DNA from: Entrophospora sp. SA101
Lineage: Eukaryota; Glomeromycota; Glomeromycetes; Entrophosporales; Entrophosporaceae
Direction of reading: 5' to 3'
Length of the DNA: 40,664 nt
NCBI GenBank assembly: GCA_958430865.1
Contig: CAUDNR010004288.1
Span: 9,877-50,540, forward strand
This document shows, piece after piece, positions 31,881 through 40,637 of the stretch. The translations under genes and the position numbers were made by a program. Below the pieces are notes generated by a model that worked only from the letters and a program-made list of their open reading frames with translations, had not been told where the DNA came from and made no database searches. Positions within the stretch are counted from its first letter, which is position 1. Each line of letters opens with the position of its first letter.

Positions 31881-32603
31881 CTATTGTTGTTGTTGGTGGC
31901 GGAGGCGTTGGCGGTGGAGGATGTCGGATGGTGATGGACTTAACTCTACTCCTAATAATTGTTGTTGTTGGGAGTAGGCCCTCCAGTGCTTCTCCCTCGC
32001 CAATTCTCTCGTCTCTCTCGACCTGTATGGGATCTGTGTTGGAAATCGCCATTCAGGCCGAGGGATCAGAGGGAATTGTGGAAGGAGAGGATGTTGGCGA
32101 GGGGTGGGTGTTAAATGAGTGTGAGTAGGAGGAGGAGGGCGACGAGGAGTAGAGGGGAAAAGTGATGACGAGAGTGGTAGTGACTAAAGACTAGTGCCGT
32201 AATCCAAAAAAGGAAAAAGTGTGGTTGCAAAAGTGGTCGCAAAGGTAATTGTGACCACTTTTATATGCCGTAAATACAATTAGTACCATCGCCATAATTT
32301 ACGGCACTAGTCTTTAGTGGTAACAGTGACGAGCGGGAGGAGAAGGAGAGTGGTGACGAGAGTGGTGGTGATGATGGCGAGAAATAGTGTGATGTTGATG
32401 TTGATGTGATGACGGTGGTGATGGTGATGGGGATGGCGTATCAACAACAACAGGCGCGTTTTTGCTACATGTATATTAAAAATAATAAGAGAATAATTAG
32501 TCGGCAATAGTAATTATAATCAATAAAATATAATATTTTGGGTTTTGTAAGCGTTAGTTCGCAATGTTTGTTAATTGATTGATTACCTTGTTCCAGGTGC
32601 CAT
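31881..32603 (-). pseudogene. His/Pro/Ser-rich cassette gene, unit B copy (MITE plus frameshift)
   Basis: ATG at 32603 gives MAPGTR, with the same intron donor GTAATCAATC. Exon 2 reads NAPVVVDTPSPSPSPPSSH then HTISRHHHHHSRHHSPS and is interrupted by the MITE at 32185-32316, which brings a stop. After the MITE the frame is shifted. The C-terminal block is intact in one frame: FPLIPRPEWRFPTQIPYRSR, ETRELAREKHWRAYSQQQQL and GVELSPSPSDILHRQ, ending at the TAG at 31881. The acceptor is altered to TGTAG. Compared with unit C this copy is clearly disabled, although its 3' half has stayed open. Confidence 0.6.
32185..32316. mobile_element. hAT-type MITE, 132 bp, in unit B only
   Basis: Ends TAAAGACTAGTGCCGTAA are perfect 18 bp inverted repeats (TAAAG fits YARNG). 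Flanks are GTAGTGAC (32177-32184) and GTGGTAAC (32317-32324), an 8 bp duplication with two transitions. The interior carries a second inverted pair (AAGTGGTCGCAAAGG against TGTGACCACTT), so a transcript could fold into a long hairpin. Absent from the corresponding place in units A and C. Confidence 0.85.
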
Positions 32604-32849
32604 CATCATCATTATTGTTGTTCTTTCACTTCTCTTTGGTTGTGTTGGAGAGGATTTTCCGGGTTAGTTGTTGTTGTTGGCGATAATCCTTTCATTGCTG
32701 CTCACACTCCTTTAGTTTGACCTTTAGATTAAAGCAATGCTCCAACCTAAACATATATATTTCTCCTTATAATACACCTAACTAAAGGTGTGTGTGTGTG
32801 TGTGTGTGTAGGAGGATTACAGTGATGTTGGTGACAACGATGAAGAGGA

Positions 32850-32852
32850 GGA

Positions 32853-32889
<37 letters not shown>

Positions 32890-32890
32890 G
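32850..32890. repeat. GAT microsatellite in unit B
   Basis: About eleven GAT/ATG units. Unit A has only four to five at the matching place (28091-28104), so this tract has expanded or contracted since duplication. Confidence 0.85.
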
Positions 32891-33365
32891 AGGAAGAGCG
32901 AGAATTGATGTTGACGATACTGATGATGTTAATTTTAATGTTGAGGAGAAAATAAATGTGAAGGAGTGTCTACTGCACATATATTAAAAAGAATAAGAAC
33001 AAATTAATTAATTGGAAATTGTAATAAAATATAATATTTTGGTTTTGTAAAGTGTTATTTGATTGATTACCTAGAGCTTTTCATCATTATTTTCACCATC
33101 AATATTTTTATTATTGCAATTAATGTTTTTATTATTAGTGTCTTTATTTGTATTTGTAGTATGTATGAAGAAAAAGACTGTGGTATTTCATTGTGAATAT
33201 TAATTTTTTTGTGTGTGTGAAGCAAAAGACGCTAGTATTTATACAAGATTTTTAGATTTTTTTAAAAAAATAAATGATTTCATTAATATTCAATTCACAT
33301 GTTGGTTTGTTGATGAAAAAAAAAAATGATGAAAAACCGACATCATCTTTTTTTATTTAAGCGAC

Positions 33366-33851
33366 GTAACCTTATTATATCATTTTATTTAAAAAAATCT
33401 TGATTATTTACAATGCACGACTCACACGTTATTCACCATTATTATTTCATAAAAAGAAAAACTAAAGTGAATGTACCAATCAAATTATCTACCCAGTTCT
33501 GGTTGCAATTTTAATCATTCTAAAATCAACTTCCAAATAGGAGAATATAGGGGACCCAAAATTATTATTTTTGTACTACCATAATATATTTTTTTTGTTT
33601 TCCTGCCAGTAACCTTATTATATCATTTTATTTAAAAAAATCTTGATTATTTACAATGCACGACTCACACGTTATTCACCATTATTATTTCATAAAAAGA
33701 AAAACTAAAGTGAATGTACCAATCAAATTATCTACCCAGTTCTGGTTGCAATTTTAATCATTCTAAAATCAACTTCCAAATAGGAGAATATAGGGGACCC
33801 AAAATTATTATTTTTGTACTACCATAATATATTTTTTTTGTTTTCCTGCCA
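33366..33851. repeat. Perfect 243 bp tandem duplication
   Basis: 33366-33608 and 33609-33851 appear identical base for base, starting GTAACCTTATTATATC and ending TTTTCCTGCCA. Unit A has only one copy, at about 28600-28945. Complete identity implies a very recent event or an assembly artefact. Confidence 0.9.
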
Positions 33852-34415
33852 TGTCCATATTTATTATCAAGAAATAACGTATATCTGATGATGATGTTAA
33901 CCGATTAGCCAGCTAATCTGTTATTACCAAGTCATTTATTAGCATTAATCTGTTAAACTATTTATTAGCCGGCTATGCTGTTATTTAAGACAGTTTAGTT
34001 AATGAAATGAATCGTTAGGAAAATGGCTACCAGTCTCTTTTGTACTACTAACCCTATTTCACACTGATTAAAAATTTAATAACGGTTAGTATTAATTAAT
34101 TTTAATTACCAAATGATTATTTTTAAATTTAATTAATTAATTATTATTCACCTATATGAAGTAGCCTAGTCACTGACTAAACTTTATTGGTATCGTATAT
34201 ATAGATCCTTTGTCATATTAACACCATCGAGGAACCAAGACCTATGTTAACTCAAAATTGGTGTTTATATTCAAGTCAACCCATCATTATCATTACCGAC
34301 ACAATAAATATCTTCATGAACATGAGAATGCACTTACAAAATATTCAAAAAATGCATCATGTTGAATGTTGACATTCACATCCAGAGTCAACCTGATACT
34401 ATCACTACATCTTGA

Positions 34416-34884
34416 GTGGTGCATATGGCTACTATTGTAACAAATCTATGTCCCAACATGTCAACAATACCACGTAATGGTGCATTGAATCCAAAAATCT
34501 TTGATGATGAGTTGATTATGAAACATCTCAATGACCGATTTATCACAAATCTTGATATCTCTTATTGGATGGAGTCAAATCATCCAATGATTGATATGGT
34601 TACTAATTATCTCGCCTCTTTAAGTGATAGTCTTGTAGAAATCATTCACTGCATTATACGACGTACGGCTAAATTTTTCATTGCACAACAACTGCAAAAA
34701 GAGGCACGTTTTATTTTTCAGCGTCCAGAGGATAATACTTTTCGACAACACCTCATCACGATCAACACCACTATCAAAACAAAATTTGAAAAATGAAGAC
34801 ATCGTAATTGGCATCGTGGTCCAGAAAGTTCATCATGGAGACATTTCCTTGATCACCTTAGTTCTAGCGCAGATTAATAAATAA
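34416..34884 (+). pseudogene. Cassette ORF of unit B, frameshifted
   Basis: Counterpart of 29548-30027. The first 126 codons are open (MVHMATIVTNLCPNMSTIPR, FDDELIMKHLNDRFITNLDI). It has lost one Arg codon and three codons near FRQHL without changing frame. An extra A near 34784 then causes a stop after KTKFEK. The continuation (NEDIVIGIVVQKVHHGDISL) is still readable in the next frame, to 34884. A single base restores nothing certain; it may be an expressed shorter protein or a young pseudogene. Confidence 0.45.
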
Positions 34885-35514
34885 ACTTAAAGAAAGAGAA
34901 AGTATTATTAATCAATTAATTTTGATGTGATTAATTGTGGTCAATACAATGAAAATTACTCACTACAATGTTTGCAATCAATCTTGCTCTCACTCTCCCC
35001 CAAAAATCCAGTCCAATTCCAATCCAATCAACAGATATTTTAATTGCCGTTTATACCCTTTTATAATATGTAGAAAAATCAAATAACGTGGAGTTTTTTT
35101 TTTTAACAAATATCTTAATCGTCAATGCTTTGAGATCTCATATATATATATATAAACTTTATTCTTCCACCAAAAGCTTTGGATAAAATTTTTTACATTT
35201 CTAAAGTATGGATTTCAATTTAAAACGACTAGCCCAACAGAACATGTATTGAAAATGCTTCATCTATCAAAAAATTATTATAGCCCTTACTTTGTTTTGA
35301 TATTTGACACATGATCAGTCCTATACTCAAAGTTATCTCAGATATCACAGAATAATGCATTGTTTATTATATTATTATCCACAATAAATCTAATAGAAAA
35401 ATAGATCAAATGTAATGTTATTGAATTGTGTAATTTATACTTATAGAGAATCCTATATTATTTAGCGACATAACGTATTCTTGTTTCCTGATGCAGCAAC
35501 GTTACCTTTTTCCA

Positions 35515-35937
35515 CTATGGAACCATATTACGTTGTCTCACTGATGCAGTAAAATTGACGTTCGTGTCATAATGATTTAGAGATTCTTCGTCCCAATCAC
35601 AAGCCACTTTTAACTTGTTCTCCTTTTGTTCACTAATTTGGATCGCCAAGTAAGACCATGTGAAATTAACTTTAGAAACCAAATTGATAAAAATAAACGA
35701 ACCTTGAAATCTAGCGTAATAGAAAACATCCACTTCAATTGTAACAAAGAGCTCCTTAAACATCATTTCCAAAAAATTAGCATTAAATCCAACATGTTAA
35801 GTTTAAGTGTTAAATCTCCTTTATCGTCTCGGTAGTAAAGTGACTCTAGTTTTCCTTGGAGAATTTATAGGTTTCTCAGTAAAGAATCCAGAATGTAAAT
35901 TAATAAAGTTCAAAGATCTATTACGCGTCCTAAGCAT
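35515..35937 (-). pseudogene. Unit B copy of the two-piece minus-strand cassette gene
   Basis: ATG at 35937 starts MLRTRNRSLNFINLHSGFFT and EKPINSPRKTRVTLLPRR. The presumed donor GT of unit A is AT here, so the first piece ends at an immediate TAA. The second piece is open from 35772 to 35515 (MEMMFKELFVTIEVDVFYYA to VRQRNMVP), with seven residue changes from A over 85. Either two separate small proteins exist or this copy has lost splicing. Confidence 0.4.
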
Positions 35938-36613
35938 TACATACTATGTGTTGCGTAGCGTGTGCATTCCATAGGTTCAGATTAACCTTTCTACAAAAAA
36001 GGAATTAATATAATGCAAACAGTAGTTCAACTTTAGAGCCAACGATATCAGCAACATTTGAGGCGTTGTTGAAATAAGATATCCATATTCTACTAACAAT
36101 CATATTGTGATGATAGTTGTTGTAAAAAAAACTATCTGTAAAGTGTTAATAATAGGGTTAAATTGCTATATAAGAAAGTAAAAGGCCTTTTCCTCTAACG
36201 AGTTTCAACTTGAATTATTTTTGATGTTAAAAAGTAAATAAGATCCCTTCTCTCTCACACAACACTAACAAAACTTGAAAGTGGCAAGATATTCCTTGAA
36301 ATGGTATAAATCAAGTCGCTTTTAATAAAATTCATGTTATTGTTATCTTGATGTGATAGTAATTAACTAATATATGGCTATTATTATTTAAGAAATGGTT
36401 ACGATAGTAAATTTATAAATCACATTTCGGATAAAAGCAAATATTTTTTTATTTATTAAAATTAAAAATTAAAAATTAAAAATTAAAAAAAAAATAAAAA
36501 TAAAAATAAAAAAAATAAAAAAACAATTAAAAATTAAGAAAAAAAAAATAAAAAATAAATTGTTATTACTACTACTACTATTATTATTATTATTTTTTTT
36601 TTTTTTATAGCTC

Positions 36614-37316
36614 CTATTGTTGTAGTTGTTGGCGGAGGCGGCGGCGGCGGAGGCGTTGTTGGCGGCGGCGTTGTTGTTGTTGGTGGTGGAGGATGTCGGG
36701 TGGTGGTGGACTCAACTCAACTCCTAATAATAATTGTTGTCGTGAGTAAGCCCTCCAGTGCTCCTCCCTCGCCAACCTATTCAACCTCGCCAATTCCCTC
36801 GTCTCCCACGACCTTCCTGGGATACCTGTTGGAAATCGCCATTCAGGCCGAGGGATCAAAGGGAATTGAGGAGGAAGAATACGTTGGCGAGGGGTTGGTG
36901 TTAAATGAGTGTAGGTAGGAGGAGGAGGGCGACGAGAGTGGTGACGAGGAGGGGGAGGAGAGTGGTGACGAGGAGGGGGAGAGTGGTGACGAGAGTGATG
37001 GTGACGGTGACGAGGTGGAAGTGAAGGAGAGTGGTGGTGATGTTGGCGAGAGTGGTGATGGTGACGAGGAGGAGGAGGAGTGTGATGACGAGGAGGAGGA
37101 GGAGGAGTGTGATGATGTTGTGGTGATGACGGTGGTGATGGTGATGGGGAGGGCGTATCTACAACAATAGGAGCTTCTCTGTTACATGTATATTAAATGA
37201 TAAGAAAATAATTAGTCGGCGATAGTAATTATAATCAATAAAATATAATATTTTTGGATTTTGTAAGTGTTCGTTCGCAATGTTTGTTAATTGATTGATT
37301 ACCTGGTTCCAGCCAT
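36614..37316 (-). CDS. His/Pro/Arg-rich cassette protein, intact copy, 192 aa
   Basis: Two exons on the minus strand: 37316-37303 (MAGTR, split codon) and 37178-36614, separated by a 124 nt GT-AG intron (GTAATCAATC to ATGTAACAG). The product starts MAGTREAPIVVDTPSPSPSP. It then has a long His/Pro/Arg tract (HHTPPPPRHHTPPPPRHHHH, SRHHSPPPRHHSPPPPRHH). A conserved block follows (FPLIPRPEWRFPTGIPGRSW, ETRELARLNRLAREEHWRAY, RQQLLLGVELSPPPPDIL). It ends in a Gln/Arg tail (RRRQQRLRRRRLRQQLQQ). The conserved block is shared with unit B and recognisably with A. High basic charge and Pro/His repeats suggest a disordered nucleic-acid or protein-binding protein; that is inference. No family recognised. 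Only this copy of the three is fully open. Confidence 0.55.
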
Positions 37317-37327
37317 TATTCTTCTTG

Positions 37328-37438
37328 TTGTGTGTGTGTGTGTGCGTGTGCGTGTGCGTGTGTGTGTGTGTGCGTGTGCGTGTGTGTGTGTGTGTGCGTG
37401 TGTGTGCGTGTGTGTGTGTGTGCGTGTGTGTGTGTGTG
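37328..37438. repeat. TG/CG microsatellite upstream of the unit C gene
   Basis: About 110 bp of alternating TG with interspersed CG (GTGTGCGTGTGCGTG). It directly abuts the 5' end of the His/Pro-rich gene and replaces the upstream region seen in A and B. Alternating purine-pyrimidine runs of this length can adopt Z-DNA. Confidence 0.95.
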
Positions 37439-37862
37439 GTAGTAGTAGTTATAGTTTGTGGATAAAGAAAAAGACACTGGTATTTATATGTTTTAAAAAA
37501 AATTTTTTTTCATCAAGTCTTTAATAAATTGTCAATTGTAAATAAAAGTATTCTTTTGAACAATCGGATTTACATAAAGAATTGTCGAAAAAAAATAGAT
37601 GATTCAATTGAATTAACACTACTATTACATAAAAAAACATATTATAACAACAACTGTCTAAATAAAGATTCAATTTACACGTTTATTGACATACTATCAT
37701 TACATTTGTACTCTGTTCACACGTTTATTGACATGCTATAACAAATGTATTATAACAACAACTGTTTAGATTTCACTGATATTCTATTACATAAAAAAAA
37801 TATATTATAACAACAAAGATTCATTGATGTTCAATTCACACGTTAATTGACATGCTACTACA

Positions 37863-37893
<31 letters not shown>

Positions 37894-38226
37894 ACAAGCA
37901 TATTATAACAACAATTGTCTAGATTTTATCAATATTCAATTTACACATTAACTACTATATATAAAAACATAGTAACAATGTTCAAAACAAAAATTTTCGT
38001 TGTCAATTCACATGTTGATTGAAACATAATTATCAAAAAGTAGAGATGATGTAATAACAATTGATATATTTTTTTTTAACGACGTAATTTTTTTATTAAT
38101 TTAAAAATTGTATAAATATACATCAAAAAAGTCTAAATTATTACCATTGTTTATTACATAAAAAATATAATGTTGATGTAACACAACTGTCTAAATAAAG
38201 ATTTCATTTATATTTAAAATTCACAC

Positions 38227-38345
38227 CAGTGTTGAAAATTCGGTGCGGGGAATGCGGAGGTGTAACATTACACACCAATCAACCTTTTAATTTTTGGAGA
38301 TAGTTTCTAAATTTGTACTGGTTACACAACGAAATTTCAACACTG
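38227..38345. mobile_element. hAT-type MITE, 119 bp, target duplication ATTCACAC
   Basis: The left end CAGTGTTGAAAATTCGGTG and the right end reverse-complemented, CAGTGTTGAAATTTCGTTG, match at 17 of 19 positions. Both sides carry ATTCACAC (38219-38226, 38346-38353), a perfect 8 bp duplication. CAGTG fits YARNG. The interior GGTGTAACA and AGATAGTTTCTAAATTTG recur at 19293-19365. Confidence 0.92.
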
Positions 38346-38850
38346 ATTCACACGTTATTTAATTTTAATGTACCCAAACAAATAATCTAGATCCAATTTT
38401 AATTCTTCTATTATAGGAAATACATGTACTACCAAATTCCAAGTAGGAGGTCCAACAATTATTGTATATACCTATCAAATGATTATTTTTCAATATACCA
38501 AGCCAGTTCTGGTTAAAATTTTTAATTTAATTATTTACTTAATTTATTTATACAGAACTTTTTATTGATCTTGTAGATCTTTTAATATGGAAATGCAAAA
38601 TTGTATATAGTAGCGGTCATTTTATTGATGTGCAAATTTACTATACACGTTAACGCATCGTTATTAAAACAATTTCATAATCAGTGTACATTTTACGATC
38701 TTCACAAACATCTTTATCATATCACTTATTGCTTCTTCGCATGATTTGTCTAAATGGCTCATTTATTGTATGTTAATAACTCTCAATTGGCATTGTGGTG
38801 CAGAAAGTTCTGCGTGATTTCATTTCCTTGATTAAATTTATTTGTATCTG

Positions 38851-39070
38851 ATCTGACCTGGTTCTTTAAATATTGATCTGACCCGATCCAAAATAATGTA
38901 TATAATAATAATAACAATAATAATAATAATAAATTTATTAATGAAATAAATTATTTAAAAAGCAATTTTATGAATTAAAGAAATTACTTGTGATTTAAGT
39001 AAGGCTTTATGGAATTTTTTAAAAAAATTTATTAACCATTACATTATGAACCTTATTAATTCCATATATA
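38851..39070. other. GATCTGACC repeat phrase, AT-rich DNA
   Basis: ATCTGATCTGACCTGGTTC at 38847 and TTGATCTGACCCGATCC at 38873 are two degenerate copies of one phrase, followed by an AAT microsatellite at 38904-38930. Confidence 0.5.
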
Positions 39071-39570
39071 CTACCCTGACCAAAAGTTTATGAACGATGT
39101 TTTTCGTTAATTACGTAAAATTCTACATAATAGAAATACATAAAATTTTAACATTAGATAGCTTAGGTTTTTGTTCGTTTTCGTATAAAATTTGATGTTT
39201 TTTGTATCTCTAGTACTTTATTAATAAATAAAAAAAAACATATTAATATGATTTTCAATATTTTAACACATCTAGATTTTATTCCTTTCGTTATTTTTTT
39301 CCTAGATCTAAATTGTGATCGGCAAAAATTTTAAAAATTGAAGTTGCAGTGAAAGAAGATGGTTAAAAATATCTTACGAAGCTTTAGAAAAACTCATTGA
39401 AAGCATGTCAAGAAGAATTGAGCCGTGCATTTCTAATAATGGGTGGCCCACTAGATATTAGTTTTTTTTTTGAAGATCTTTTCAAAAAAAAAAAAGTATT
39501 TCGTTTTTTTTAATTAACAAAGTACTATAAATACAAAAAACGAATTTTATATAATGTTAAAATTTGTAAA
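39071..39570 (+). mobile_element. Tc1-like transposon remnant with inverted arms
   Basis: The left side begins CTACCCTGACCAAAAGTTTATG, a Tc1-type terminal sequence. The inner arm TTTTTTGTATCTCTAGTACTTT (39200-39222) is inverted at about 39515-39537 (AAAGTACTATAAATACAAAAAA), and ATTTTAACATTA/TAATGTTAAAATTT also pair. Between the arms lies the end of a Tc1 transposase. The outer right terminus is missing and most of the gene is deleted. A direct third copy of the arm lies at 39775-39840. Confidence 0.7.
39369..39461 (+). pseudogene. C-terminal end of a Tc1-type transposase
   Basis: The frame ISYEALEKLIESMSRRIEPC then ISNNGWPTRY ends at a TAG. It matches the usual Tc1/mariner DDE transposase C-terminus (L..L..SM..R...VI...G..T.Y). 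The catalytic region is absent. Confidence 0.75.
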
Positions 39571-40384
39571 GTGGGCGACAGCAAAAGCCATCAAAGGTGA
39601 TACAAGAGGGGCGGCAAAATTTGAGTTTTAAAATTTATCACGTGTACAAATTTTAGCCAATAAAATTTAAGAAAATTATCATAATAAATCACATTTATAT
39701 ACGAAGAAAGTATTCAAACGCAGTTTTTCGAAAATTCCACAAAACCTTTATAATAACTATATGAAATTTATATTATTTGATAGCTCAGGTTCTTATAATT
39801 ATGCATATAAATTTAATGTTTTTGTATTATCTAGATAGAGCTTTAATTCAAAGATTTGCTGATTGCGGTTGAATCAACGACGGGCTTCATTAACTTTTTG
39901 TAAGTTTGAAAGAAGTGATTTTATTTTTTTTTTGTGCGATTTGGCATTTCAAACAGCGGCAAATTTTGAAAATTATAAAATATTACAAAATAGTGAAACT
40001 TTAAACCCTTATATTAAGTTTAAAATAAAAAATCTGGCTGCAACGGACTTCTAAATTTTTTTAAATTGATCACCCCTGAGGAGTAGATACCATTTTTGGT
40101 AAGCCAATAATAGTTGTGTAATTAATAATAATGTATCAAAAAAATTTATTTTGTAAAAAAAATCTTTTGTTAATATACAACATTAGAGAAGTTTTTGGTA
40201 ATGTGTTAAAAAAATAATATATATGCCGATCGTGTTACATTTATTAAATTAATTTACATAGTATTTTTTTTTATTAAAATTTTTATGGCACAACAGTAAA
40301 GTGCATCATCCGAGTAATGAATACTAAGACCATGCGAAATAAAAACTTTTTTAAGATTATAAATCTGACGTTTTAGTTTAGGTG
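39571..40384. other. No gene; transposon debris and AT-rich DNA
   Basis: 39575-39620 is slightly GC-richer (GTGGGCGACAGCAAAAGCC). 39775-39840 repeats the arm of the Tc1-like remnant. A 63-codon frame at 39863-40054 has no recognisable feature. Confidence 0.4.
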
Positions 40385-40637
40385 TCAGATTTAATAAAAT
40401 TTCCCTTCAAGCCTGGCCAGGCAGTGACCTCGATGCCGCCACTCCCCACGAGCGGTTTTGCAGAGGTATACGTGACAGGAGCGTTTTAATGGACTCTGAG
40501 GGAGTCCAAAATGTGATGCGAAGTGGGTTGTTGAATGGATAAACTTCGATCACATTATATCCTGGTGGTGCTGAAAAGCTAGAATAACCACCTCTTGTCG
40601 AGAAGGGATTAAGAAAATTGTAATGGTGGGCGTGGGC
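40385..40637 (+). other. GC-rich block upstream of the putative 5S start
   Basis: Composition changes abruptly near 40405, to roughly half G+C. Words such as GGCCAGGCAGTGACCTCGATG, TTTTGCAGAGGTATACGTGAC and GACTCTGAGGGAGTCC (a short hairpin) occur. Stops in all frames argue against coding. It probably belongs to a repeated RNA-gene flank or a SINE-like unit. Confidence 0.5.

Larger units (their letters stand above)
31691..36440. repeat. Tandem unit B of the cassette
   Basis: Full-length second unit. Relative to unit A it has gained the 132 bp MITE at 32185-32316 and a perfect 243 bp internal duplication at 33366-33851. It lacks roughly 110 bp present in A at 30610-30715. Similarity to A by eye is high from 33900 to 36430. 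Confidence 0.85.
36441..38850. repeat. Tandem unit C, shortened and diverged
   Basis: Starts with an A-rich tract and ATT/ACT microsatellite like A and B. It continues through the His/Pro-rich gene and the ACATGTATATTAAA, AATTAGTCGGCGATAG anchor (37185-37222), then jumps across a TG microsatellite to AAAGACACTGGTATTTATAT at 37470. After that it is only patchily similar: CCAGTTCTGGTTA at 38504, AGATCTTTTAATATGGAAATGC at 38575, and GGCATTGTGGTGCAGAAAG near 38790 matching the end of the MVHM ORF. About 2 kb of the cassette is lost. Confidence 0.7.

Noticed and set aside
37291..37524. 77-codon Val/Cys repeat frame
   Set aside because: Translation of the TG microsatellite.
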